Part shown: positions 25,642-34,033 of the stretch, in pieces
Layout: every line of letters starts with the position of its first letter
Numbering within the stretch: the stretch's first letter is position 1
Assembly: GCF_030285625.1 (NCBI RefSeq)
Contig: NZ_CP127294.1
Span: 382,001-446,000 of the forward strand
Direction of reading: 5' to 3'
Source: Amycolatopsis sp. 2-15
GTDB lineage: Bacteria > Actinomycetota > Actinomycetes > Mycobacteriales > Pseudonocardiaceae
Length of the DNA: 64,000 nt
Program-made: the position numbers and the translations under genes
The notes under the pieces: model-generated
Databases searched by the model: none
Seen by the model: the letters and a program-made list of their open reading frames with translations, nothing else
What the model was told of the DNA's origin: nothing

Positions 25642-28485
25642 GTGAGCACACCCAGTGCACCGACGGTGCGGTTCGAGCTGCTCGGCCACCTGCGCGCCTG
25701 GCGGGGAGGTCGTGAGCTCGCCCTGGGGCCGCCCGCGCAGCGCCTGCTGCTGACGGTCCTGCTCGCGCGCGGCGGCCGCCCGGCCGGGCTCGACGAGCTC
25801 GTCGGCCTGCTGTGGGAGGACGAGGTGCCGGCCAGCGCCGGCAACGTGATCCAGCGCTACGTCGGCGCGTTGCGGCGGCTCGTGGAACCCGACCTGCCCG
25901 CCCGGGCGCAGGGCTCGTGGCTGGTGCGCGATTCGAGCGGGTACGCGCTGCGGCCCGGTGCCACGACGTCGGACCTCGCCGAGTTCCGCGCGTTCGCGGA
26001 GCAGGCCCGGCAGGTCGAGGCGTCAGGCGAGGCGATGGCCTGGTTCGTCAAGGCACTGGACCTGTGCCGCGCCACCGCCGGGGCCGGGGCGGCCGTGCCG
26101 ACGCGCGTCGCCGCGCTGCTGGCCGGCATCGACCGCGAAGTCGCCACCGTGCTGATGCAGGCCGCCGACCTCGCGCTCGACACGGGGCAGTCGCCGCAGC
26201 CGCTGCTGCCGCACCTGGAGCGGGTGGCCGCGCTGGACCCGTTCGACGAAGGCGTGCACGCGCGCCTGATGCGCACACTGGCGACGCTCGGTCGCCGAGC
26301 GCTGGCCCTCGAGGTGTACCGGGCGATCCGGGACCGGCTGGTCGACGAGCTGGGCGTGGAGCCCGGGCCGGAGCTGGCCCAAGTGCAGCGCGAGCTGCTC
26401 GCCGAACCGGAGCGGCAGCCCGAACGGCCCGCCGCTCCGCGAGTACGGCCCGCGCAGCTGCCACCGGGCTTGGCGGCGTTCACCGGCCGCGACACCGAAC
26501 TGGTCACGTTGTCCCGCGTCCTGGAGACGGCCGCGGCCGCCCGGACCATGCCGCTGGTGGTGATCGACGGGCTCGCGGGCGTGGGCAAGACGTCACTGGC
26601 CATCCGCGTGGGCCACCGGGTGGCCGCGCAGTTCCCGGATGGCCAGCTTTACGTCGACCTGCGCGGCTTCGACCCCGGCGGCGCGGTCGTGGGCCCGGCC
26701 GATGCGTTGCGGGGCTTCCTCGAGGTGCTCGCGCCGGGCTCGGTGCCCACCGGACTCAACGCACGCAGTGGCCTCTACCGCAGCTTGCTGGTCGGGCGGC
26801 GGATGCTCGTGGTGCTGGACAACGTCCGCGACGCCGAGCAGGTGCGGCCGCTGCTGCCCGGCACCCCGGGCTGCGCGGTGATCGTGACCAGCCGCAACAG
26901 CCTCGCGTCCCTGGTCGTGTCCGACGGCGCCGAGGTGCTGACGCTCGACACGCTCACCGAGGACGAAGCCCGCCGCGCGCTCGCCCGGCGGCTCGGCGAA
27001 GAGCGGGTGACGGCCGAACCCGAGGCCGCCGCCGAGATCATCCGGCTGTGCGGCCGCCTCCCGCTCGCGCTGGCGATCGTGGCGGCCCGCGTGCGCACCC
27101 GCCCGCAGCTGACCTTGACCGCCCTCGCCACCACGCTGCGCGAAACCCGCGGCACGCTGGCGGCCTTCCGCACCGACGACGTCGGCGACGTCCGCACCGT
27201 CTTCTCCTGGTCGTACCAGACGCTCAGCGAGGCGGCGGCGCGGCTGTTCCGGCTGCTGGCCCTGCACCACGGCACCGACATCTCCGCCGAGGCCGCGGCG
27301 AGCCTCGCCGGCGTGCCGCTGCCTCAGGGCCGCAAGCTGCTGGAAGAACTCACGCGCATCCGGTACCTCAGCGAGCACCGGCCGGACCGCTTCACCGCAC
27401 ACGATCTGGTCCGCGCCTACTCCCTGGAGCTGATGGAGGCCACGGACTCACCCGAGGAGCGGGCGGCGGCGCTGCGCCGGCTGGTCAACCACTACCGGTG
27501 CGTCGCCCACGCGGCAACCCTGGCACTGCGACCGGTGAGGCCACCCAACGACCACGTACCGGTGGCGGAGCCGGGTGTGACCGTGACCCGGATCGGCGGG
27601 TACGACGACGCCGTGGCGTGGTACGAGGCCGAGCTGCCCACCCTGACCCTGCTGGTCCGGGAGCTGGCCGCGACCCCGGCACTGCGCTCCGAAACGGCGC
27701 CGCTGGCGCTTTCGCTGGCCATGCCCTACGAGCAGTTCGTGCGTGGCGAGGAATGGGCATCGGGCATCGAGCTGGCGCTGGAGCTCATCGACGGCGACGA
27801 CCCGCTGGTCGCGCAGCTGCACCGGAGCCTCGGCCTGTCGTACTACACCGTGCAGCGTTACGAGGACTGCCTGCGTGAGCTGGGCCGCTCGATGGACCTG
27901 CAGACCGACGACGCCGAGCTGGCCTACCTGCACATAAACTTCGGGCAGATCTTGGGCGATATCGGCGGCCCGGACCGGTACGCCGAAGCCGTCGACCACT
28001 TCCGGCGGGGAATGGAGCTGCATCGGGCAGCCGGCAACACCAAAGCCGAGATGATCGCGACGGCAGGGATCGCGTACCCCCTCGCCAAGCTCGGCCGGCT
28101 CGACGAGGCGGTGGCATTGGCGGAGCACGCGGCCGCGCTGTGCGAAGCGGCCGGCGAAGAGCTCGCGCTGCGCACCGCGCAGGGGGCGATCGCTCAGGTC
28201 CGGCTGGCGGCGGGCGACCTGGCCGGGGCCACGGAGATCTGGCGTACCTCGATCGATCGGTTCCTTGCTTCGCAAGGCTGGCGCTGGGCGCTGCAAGTGC
28301 TGGAACACGTGGTCAAGGCGCACACGGCCGCCGGTGACCACGAGCAGGCCCGGCGCTTCCTGCGCGAGGCGGTGGACATCATCGAAGAACACGACGTGCC
28401 GGACGCCTACGGTGCCCGTAGGCAGCTCGGCGAGATCGAGCGCGCACTCAGTGCAGAAGGGCCAGCTTCCCCGAGCCCCGGATGA
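25642..28485 (+). CDS. SARP-family regulator with NB-ARC and TPR domains (AfsR-like)
   Basis: Large regulator of 947 residues. Residues about 8-95 are an OmpR-like winged helix (FELLGHLRAWRGGRELALG), followed by a bacterial transcriptional activation domain ending near residue 250 (VDELGVEPGPELAQVQRELL). The NB-ARC ATPase has a P-loop, DGLAGVGKTSLA, at about 309-320, Walker B RMLVVLDNV, and RLPLALAIVA as the GLPL-type motif. The C-terminal third is TPR-like helices. This is the AfsR/EmbR-SARP architecture that activates secondary-metabolite or envelope genes in response to signals. No biosynthetic cluster is adjacent, so its targets are unknown. Its 3' end overlaps the convergent gene at 28448 by 38 bases. 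Confidence 0.9.
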   Translation: MSTPSAPTVRFELLGHLRAWRGGRELALGPPAQRLLLTVLLARGGRPAGLDELVGLLWEDEVPASAGNVIQRYVGALRRLVEPDLPARAQGSWLVRDSSGYALRPGATTSDLAEFRAFAEQARQVEASGEAMAWFVKALDLCRATAGAGAAVPTRVAALLAGIDREVATVLMQAADLALDTGQSPQPLLPHLERVAALDPFDEGVHARLMRTLATLGRRALALEVYRAIRDRLVDELGVEPGPELAQVQRELLAEPERQPERPAAPRVRPAQLPPGLAAFTGRDTELVTLSRVLETAAAARTMPLVVIDGLAGVGKTSLAIRVGHRVAAQFPDGQLYVDLRGFDPGGAVVGPADALRGFLEVLAPGSVPTGLNARSGLYRSLLVGRRMLVVLDNVRDAEQVRPLLPGTPGCAVIVTSRNSLASLVVSDGAEVLTLDTLTEDEARRALARRLGEERVTAEPEAAAEIIRLCGRLPLALAIVAARVRTRPQLTLTALATTLRETRGTLAAFRTDDVGDVRTVFSWSYQTLSEAAARLFRLLALHHGTDISAEAAASLAGVPLPQGRKLLEELTRIRYLSEHRPDRFTAHDLVRAYSLELMEATDSPEERAAALRRLVNHYRCVAHAATLALRPVRPPNDHVPVAEPGVTVTRIGGYDDAVAWYEAELPTLTLLVRELAATPALRSETAPLALSLAMPYEQFVRGEEWASGIELALELIDGDDPLVAQLHRSLGLSYYTVQRYEDCLRELGRSMDLQTDDAELAYLHINFGQILGDIGGPDRYAEAVDHFRRGMELHRAAGNTKAEMIATAGIAYPLAKLGRLDEAVALAEHAAALCEAAGEELALRTAQGAIAQVRLAAGDLAGATEIWRTSIDRFLASQGWRWALQVLEHVVKAHTAAGDHEQARRFLREAVDIIEEHDVPDAYGARRQLGEIERALSAEGPASPSPG

Positions 28486-28918
28486 CCAGGAACGCGTACA
28501 TGCCGCCCGAGAAGCACGCGAAGACCAGCAGCACGAGCGCGATCGGCCCGCGCGCGTCCTGAGCGCCCGCCGACGTGTCGGCCGCGCTGACGGTGATCGG
28601 ACCGTCGGCCGGAGCGTCCACGGGCACGCCGACCTCGACGCGTTCCCCCTTGGCGTGACCGCAGCCGTTGAGCGTGCCTTGGCGCGGCTTGCCGCCGAGG
28701 CTGAACGTGACGGACTCGACCGGATTGCCCGCCGAACACGCGGCCGGCTGGGTCACCTCGGCCTGCACGGGCGCGCCGGCACCGTCGCCCGCGATGCCGA
28801 ACAGGCCGGGCCCGGCGAGCCACGCCAGCACCACCACGAGCACGCCGGCGGCAGCCGGGAGGCCCACCTGCAGCCACCTCTGGGCTGAGGTCTTGCTCGT
28901 GAGGTCGGAGAGCTGCAC
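28448..28918 (-). CDS. Hypothetical membrane protein with Cys-pair ectodomain
   Basis: Not recognised. From the GTG at 28918 the protein has about 156 residues: a short basic start, a helix VGLPAAAGVLVVVLAWLAGP, an extracytoplasmic domain with two Cys (PAACSAGNP and LNGCGHAKG) that may form a disulphide, and a second helix IALVLLVFACFSGGMYAFLV. In-frame starts up to 28999 would add about 27 residues; no ribosome site decides. Its end overlaps the SARP gene end on the opposite strand by 38 bases. Upstream bases 28919-29036 hold the small duplication described separately. Confidence 0.6.
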   Translation of the reverse strand: MQLSDLTSKTSAQRWLQVGLPAAAGVLVVVLAWLAGPGLFGIAGDGAGAPVQAEVTQPAACSAGNPVESVTFSLGGKPRQGTLNGCGHAKGERVEVGVPVDAPADGPITVSAADTSAGAQDARGPIALVLLVFACFSGGMYAFLVIRGSGKLALLH

Positions 28919-29021
28919 GCCGCCATGGTTCCAGATCCACGGGGCAAAACCCAGTGAGGTCCCGGCGGCCCTGGTCACCGTCCGCCGATCGGCCGTCACC
29001 CAGTGGTCAGGAAGTCACGGC

Positions 29022-29051
29022 TCAGGATTCGACGCTTCAGGATTCGACTTT
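29022..29051. repeat. 15-bp tandem duplication around a stop codon
   Basis: TCAGGATTCGACGCT at 29022-29036 is followed by TCAGGATTCGACTTT at 29037-29051. On the minus strand this repeats the last codons of the potassium-channel gene including its TGA, so a second in-frame V-E-S-stop follows the real stop. Confidence 0.75.
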
Positions 29052-30119
29052 GTCGGCCGAGGTGACCTTCTTGACGTACAGCAGCCGGTCGCCCGGTTCG
29101 ATCGCGTCGGCCTGTGGGGCGTCGACGCGGTAGAGCACGCCGTCGCGGACCACGCCCAGCACGATGTCGGGCAGGTGCCGCGGCGAACCGCCCTCCTCGG
29201 ACGGCTCCACGGCGCGCTCGGCGATCGCCAGGCCCGACTCCGGCGTGATGAGGTCCTCGACCATGTCGACCACGAGCGGCGTCGAGGTCGCCATGCCCAG
29301 CAGGCGCCCGGCCGTCTCGCTCGAGACCACGACCTGGTTCGCGCCCGACTGCTTGAGCAGGTGGACGTTCTCCGCCTCCCGCACCGACGCCACGATGTGC
29401 GACTTCGGCGCCAGCTCGCGAGCAGTGAGCGTGACGAGCACTGCGGTGTCGTCGCGGTTCGGGGCCACGACCACGGCCTTGGCGTGCTGCACGCCGGCCA
29501 CGCGCAGCACGTCGGCCCTGGTCGCGGAGCCGTGCACGGTCACCAGGCCCATCGAGCTCGCGGCCTCCAGCGCCTGCTGGTCGGTGTCGACGACGACGAT
29601 GCGGCTGGGTTGCACGTCCTCGTCACCGAGCAGCGCGTTGACGGCCGAGCGGCCCTTGGTGCCGAACCCGACGACGACGGTGTGGTCGCGCACCTTCGTC
29701 CTCCACTTCTGGATCTTGAATGCCTGCCGGGAGCGCTCAGTGAGCACCTCCAGCGTGGTCCCGACGAGGACGATGAGGAAGAGCACACGCAGGGGCGTGA
29801 TGATGAGGACGTTCACCAGCCGCGCCGACGCCGACGCCGGCGCGATGTCGCCGTAGCCGGTCGTGGAGAGCGAGACGGTGGAGTAGTAGATCGCGTCGAG
29901 GAAGGACACCCCGTCGCCGTTGACGTCGCGGTAGCCGCCGCGGTCGGCGAACACGATCAGCACCGTCGCCAGCAAAGCCAGCAGCGCGCCGATGATCCGC
30001 TTGACGATCGAGCGCATCGGGCTCGTGGTGAACTCCGGCATCCGGATCACGCCGACGAGCTCGTGGTCGGGGCGGTCGTTGAGCCGGACGTTCAGGGGCA
30101 GCCGTTTGAGGGCTTTCAT
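29037..30119 (-). CDS. Two-TM potassium channel with RCK (TrkA-N/TrkA-C) domain
   Basis: Ion channel subunit of 360 residues. Helix 1 is RIIGALLALLATVLIVFADR, the pore helix and selectivity filter are YYSTVSLSTTGYGD (filter TTGYGD at 86-91), and helix 2 is LVNVLIITPLRVLFLIVLVG. The cytosolic part is an RCK nucleotide-binding domain starting VVVGFGTKGRSAVNALLG and ending in a TrkA-C-like domain (IVLGVVRDGVLYRV). It should assemble as a tetramer gated by a nucleotide or ion. In M. tuberculosis the gene at this place (Rv3200c) is also a cation channel, next to adnB and nudC, so position supports orthology. Confidence 0.92.
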   Translation of the reverse strand: MKALKRLPLNVRLNDRPDHELVGVIRMPEFTTSPMRSIVKRIIGALLALLATVLIVFADRGGYRDVNGDGVSFLDAIYYSTVSLSTTGYGDIAPASASARLVNVLIITPLRVLFLIVLVGTTLEVLTERSRQAFKIQKWRTKVRDHTVVVGFGTKGRSAVNALLGDEDVQPSRIVVVDTDQQALEAASSMGLVTVHGSATRADVLRVAGVQHAKAVVVAPNRDDTAVLVTLTARELAPKSHIVASVREAENVHLLKQSGANQVVVSSETAGRLLGMATSTPLVVDMVEDLITPESGLAIAERAVEPSEEGGSPRHLPDIVLGVVRDGVLYRVDAPQADAIEPGDRLLYVKKVTSADKVES

Positions 30120-30225
30120 GCACCGGCTCCCCGCGGGTGTTCGGCGTCACTCACAGCGGGGAGGATAGCCGAAGGTCATCGCCCGCACACCCGTCGCGGT
30201 GATCACGTTGTGGCAGGCTGGATGC

Positions 30226-30609
30226 ATGCCCGACTCGAGCAGGCCGCAACGGCCCGCGTACTGGCTGGCCGGTTTCCTCGCCTCCGCCGGCCTGACGCAC
30301 TTCGTGCGCCCCAAGCAGTACGACGCGCTGGTACCGGAGAAGCTCCCCGGTTCGCGTCGCGCGTGGACGTACGCCTCGGGCGCCGCCGAGCTCGGCGTGG
30401 CCGCGGCCATCGCGCTGCCCCGGACGCGCCGGCTGGGCGGGCTCGCGGCGGCGCTGCTGTTCGTGGGTGTGTTCCCCGGCAACGTGAAGATGGCGCTGGA
30501 CTTCGAGCGCAAGAAGCTTTCGGCGCCGGTGCGCGCGGCGGCCTGGTTCCGGTTGACGGCACAGTGGCCGCTCGTGAAGTGGGCGTTGAAGGTTCGCGAC
30601 AACGCCTGA
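30226..30609 (+). CDS. DoxX-like small membrane protein
   Basis: Membrane protein of 127 residues with three to four hydrophobic segments: YWLAGFLASAGLTHFV, WTYASGAAELGVAAAIALP and LGGLAAALLFVGVFPGNVKM. The pattern F-L-x-A-G-x-x-H-F and the Gly-x-x-E in the second helix match DoxX/MauE-type proteins. Function is unknown; DoxX proteins are linked to redox or oxidative-stress functions in some bacteria. The ATG at 30226 fits the start of conserved sequence, although an in-frame ATG exists at 30199. It is convergent with adnB, one base apart. Confidence 0.75.
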   Translation: MPDSSRPQRPAYWLAGFLASAGLTHFVRPKQYDALVPEKLPGSRRAWTYASGAAELGVAAAIALPRTRRLGGLAAALLFVGVFPGNVKMALDFERKKLSAPVRAAAWFRLTAQWPLVKWALKVRDNA

Positions 30610-30610
30610 G

Positions 30611-33600
30611 TCACTCGCGCGGGACGCTGCGGAGCAGGTCACGCAGGCCTTCGGCGTCCAGGAGGTCGGCGGGGCTGAGCGTGTGCCCGTGGCGGACGTA
30701 GTGGAACGCGGCGCGCACGCGGTCCACCGGCACGTTCTTCAGCGCCGCCCACGCGAGCCGGTACGCGCCGAGCTGCACGGCGAGCGCGGGCAGGCGCTCG
30801 GCTGACGGCACGGAGCCGGTTTTCCAGTCCACCACCGTCCAGCCGCCGTCGGGATCCGCGTAGACGGCGTCCATCCGGCCGCGCACGGTGATGCCCTCGA
30901 CGTCGGCCGAGAACGGCACCTCCACGGCCAGCGGCACCCGCTCGGCCCACTCGCTGCGTTCGAAGGCTTCTTGCAGCGCCTCGAAATCGGAGTCGGGAGC
31001 CTCGCCGAGGTCGGCGGCGCCGGGCAGGTCGTCGATGTCCAGCAGGCCCTCGCCGGAGAAGCGCTGTTCGAGCCAGGTGTGGAACGCGGTGCCGCGCCGG
31101 ACGAAAGTGTTGGGCGGCAAGGGAAGCGGGCGGCGCAGTTTCCGGGCGAGCGCTTCGGCGTCGGCGGCGAGCTCCACGAGCTGGCTCACGGAAAGCTGGG
31201 CCGGCAGCACGACCCGGTCCACAGTGGCCTGGGCACGGGCGCGTTCGGCGAGCAGGACGTCGGTGTCGGCGGCCCAGCCGTCGGGGTCTTCGGGGTCGAC
31301 CGCGTCTTCGTCTTCGTCGTCGTAGGTTTCTTCGTCCTCGTAAGGTTCTTCGTCGAACTCGTCCGGTTCGGGCGGGAGCGGCACCTCGTCGTCCTCGGCG
31401 ACGCCGAACAGTTCCGGCGGCTCGGATTCGGCCTTCACCGGCTGCGGCGCTGTCGCTTCCGGCGTCTCAGTCGTTTCGGGCAAGGCCGCCATCGCGGCGA
31501 ACACCATCTCAACCCCCGTCGAAACCCCGGTCCGCCGGTCCCCCAGTGGGTCGACGGGCCAGCTCGCCTTGCGCGAGTCCGCGACCAGCGGGTTCTCCTC
31601 GTCGTCGGCGGGTTCGTCGGCCCACGCGTCGAGCACGCCGATCGGCGGGTCGGCCTCGCGCAGCACGTCGGCGATCTCCGTGAGGAACACCGACGGTCCT
31701 TTCGCGCGCGTGCTGCTCTCGTTCCACCAGTGGCCGGACACGATGAGCGCGCGTTCCGAGCGCGTGAGAGCGACGTAGCAGAGTCGGCGTTCCTCGTCGG
31801 CCTCCCGCTCGGCGAAGCCCTCCTCGTGCAGTTCGAGGGCCTCCTGCACCTCTTTGCGGTCGAACCCGTCGGACACGCGCAGCTCGGGCAGGTCCGCCGA
31901 GTCGCCGCGCAGCAACGCGGGCAGCGACGTCGCGGTGCGCAGCCACGACGAGGACCGGCGCTTGCTCGGGAACACCTCAGCCACGAGGTGCGGCACGGCC
32001 ACGACCTCCCACTCCAGCCCCTTGGCGGAGTGCACGGTGAGCACCTGCACGCGATCGGGCACCACCTCGACCTCGCCGGGGGTGAGGCCGTCTTCGGCGT
32101 GGGCGGCGGTGTTGAGGTAGTCCACAAAGGACAGTAGCGTCGCGGTCGGCGCCGTCTCGGCGTAGTCGGTGACGACTTCGGCGAACGCGTCGAGGTGCGC
32201 GCGGCCGGCCGAGCCGGGGCGGGCGAGGGACTCGACATCGAGCAGCAGCGTGCGTTCGACGTCGGCCACGAGCTCGGGCAACGACTGGTCGAGACGCCGG
32301 CGCAACGCGGCCAGCTCCGCGCCGATGCGCCGGATCCGCCGGTAGCCGTCCTCGGAGTAGCGCTCAGGCTTGCCGGGTTCGTCGACGGCGTCGATGAGCC
32401 CGGCCTGCTCGGCGCGTTCGGTGACGAGCACGGGTTCGTCTTCGGAATCCGCCTGTGGCACGGGCGAAGACAGCTCCCCCGCGCGCCGCCACAGCGCGGC
32501 CAGGTCCGCCGCCGCGAGCCGCCACCGCGCGCCGGTGAGCAGCCGGGCCGCCGCGCTGCCGGCGAGCGGATCGGCCAGCACCCGCAGCGTGCTGACGAGA
32601 TCGGCGACCTCCGGTTCGTCGAGCAGCCCGCCGAGGCCGACGACCTCCACGGGCAACCCGCGCATGCGCAACTCGGCCGCGATCGGCGCCATGTCCGCGC
32701 GCCGGCGCACCAGCACGGCGGCCGTCGGCGGCTTGCCCATCTCCTCTTTTTCGGCGAGCCAGCGCCGCGCCAGCGCGTCGGCCACCCACTCGCGTTCGGC
32801 GCGCACGTCCGGCAGCAGCGCCACGGCGATGTCCGCCGGGCCGGCGCCCTCGCGCGCCCGCAGCGGCTCGACGCCGAGGCCGCGGGCCCGCAACGGCTCG
32901 GCCACGGCGTTGGCCAGGTCCAGGATCTGCGGCGGGTTGCGGAAGCTGGTGAGCAGGCCGAACTCGTGCGCGGGCGCGAGCCGCCCGTCGGCGTGGCGCG
33001 GGAAGTCGGTGGTGAAACGCGGCAGGTTGGCGGCCGAAGCGCCGCGCCAGCCGTAGATGGCCTGGGCCGGGTCGCCGACGGCCGTGACCGGCATCGGCGC
33101 GTGGTCTCCGCCGCCGAACAGCGACCGCAGCAGCACGCGCTGCGCGTGGCCGGTGTCCTGGTACTCGTCGAGCAGCACGGCGCCGTAGCGCTCGCGTTCG
33201 CCGGTGATCACGGCCGGGTAGCCGTCGGCCAGCTGTGCCGCGAGCGACATCTGGTCGGCGAAGTCGAGCGCACCCTCGGCCCGTTTGCGCCGGTGGTAGG
33301 CCTCGACGAGCGGCAGCAACGCGAGCCGGAACCGTTGCGCCGCCATGACTTCCTGCAGCTTCTGCGGAAGGGCCGCCCGCTGGCCCTTGGCGCGCGGGGC
33401 GTTCTCGATCACCTCGCACAGCCACGTCGTGTACTCCGCGAGCCGTTCCGTCGACACGAGGTGCTCGCCGAGCTCCCCGGCCAGTGCGAGCAGCTGCGCC
33501 GTGACCGACGACGGCACGCGGTCGGTGTCGAGGTCGTCGTCCCATGTGGACACCACGCGGTGCGCGAGCTGCCACGACGACGTCTCCGACAGCAGCCGCA

Positions 33601-34033
33601 CCCCTGGCTGCACCGGCAGCCGCAGGCCGTGTTCGGACAGCAGCCGCCCGGCGTACGCGTGATAAGTCAGCACGGTGGGCTCGCCGGCGACGACCGTGGC
33701 GCGCAGCCCGCCCGTCGGGTCCAGCTTCTCCAGCAGCCCAGACCCGGCCAGGCGCCGCAGCCGGGCGCGCACGCGTTCGCCGAGCTGGCGCGCGGCCTTG
33801 CGTGTGAACGTCAGGCCCAGCACGCGCTCGGGGCTCACGATCCCGTTGGCCACCAGCCACACCACGCGGGCGGCCATCGTCTCCGTCTTGCCCGCGCCGG
33901 CGCCGGCGACGACCAGCGACGGCTCCACGGGCGAGGCGATCACCGTGGCCTGCTCGGGGGTCGGGCGGTGCAGGCCCAGTGCGTCGGCGATCTCCGCGGG
34001 CTCGACCGGGTTGGCGATGAGCCGGAAGCTCAC
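30611..34033 (-). CDS. adnB: AdnB-type helicase-nuclease subunit
   Basis: Subunit of 1140 residues of the AdnAB double-strand-break resection motor-nuclease, which replaces RecBCD/AddAB function in actinobacteria. The N-terminal UvrD-like motor has Q-motif RPTPEQATVI, Walker A AGAGAGKT (43-50), motif II LLDEYQDT, motif III PAQAIYGWRGA and motif VI CYVALTRSERALIV. A long acidic linker (EEPYEDEETYDDEDEDAVD) precedes a RecB-like nuclease with GTAFHTWLEQRF and the catalytic VVDWKTG near residue 1068. Both motor and nuclease motifs are intact. The GTG at 34033 overlaps the AdnA stop (GTGA). Order and size match mycobacterial Rv3201c. Confidence 0.92.
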   Translation of the reverse strand: MSFRLIANPVEPAEIADALGLHRPTPEQATVIASPVEPSLVVAGAGAGKTETMAARVVWLVANGIVSPERVLGLTFTRKAARQLGERVRARLRRLAGSGLLEKLDPTGGLRATVVAGEPTVLTYHAYAGRLLSEHGLRLPVQPGVRLLSETSSWQLAHRVVSTWDDDLDTDRVPSSVTAQLLALAGELGEHLVSTERLAEYTTWLCEVIENAPRAKGQRAALPQKLQEVMAAQRFRLALLPLVEAYHRRKRAEGALDFADQMSLAAQLADGYPAVITGERERYGAVLLDEYQDTGHAQRVLLRSLFGGGDHAPMPVTAVGDPAQAIYGWRGASAANLPRFTTDFPRHADGRLAPAHEFGLLTSFRNPPQILDLANAVAEPLRARGLGVEPLRAREGAGPADIAVALLPDVRAEREWVADALARRWLAEKEEMGKPPTAAVLVRRRADMAPIAAELRMRGLPVEVVGLGGLLDEPEVADLVSTLRVLADPLAGSAAARLLTGARWRLAAADLAALWRRAGELSSPVPQADSEDEPVLVTERAEQAGLIDAVDEPGKPERYSEDGYRRIRRIGAELAALRRRLDQSLPELVADVERTLLLDVESLARPGSAGRAHLDAFAEVVTDYAETAPTATLLSFVDYLNTAAHAEDGLTPGEVEVVPDRVQVLTVHSAKGLEWEVVAVPHLVAEVFPSKRRSSSWLRTATSLPALLRGDSADLPELRVSDGFDRKEVQEALELHEEGFAEREADEERRLCYVALTRSERALIVSGHWWNESSTRAKGPSVFLTEIADVLREADPPIGVLDAWADEPADDEENPLVADSRKASWPVDPLGDRRTGVSTGVEMVFAAMAALPETTETPEATAPQPVKAESEPPELFGVAEDDEVPLPPEPDEFDEEPYEDEETYDDEDEDAVDPEDPDGWAADTDVLLAERARAQATVDRVVLPAQLSVSQLVELAADAEALARKLRRPLPLPPNTFVRRGTAFHTWLEQRFSGEGLLDIDDLPGAADLGEAPDSDFEALQEAFERSEWAERVPLAVEVPFSADVEGITVRGRMDAVYADPDGGWTVVDWKTGSVPSAERLPALAVQLGAYRLAWAALKNVPVDRVRAAFHYVRHGHTLSPADLLDAEGLRDLLRSVPRE

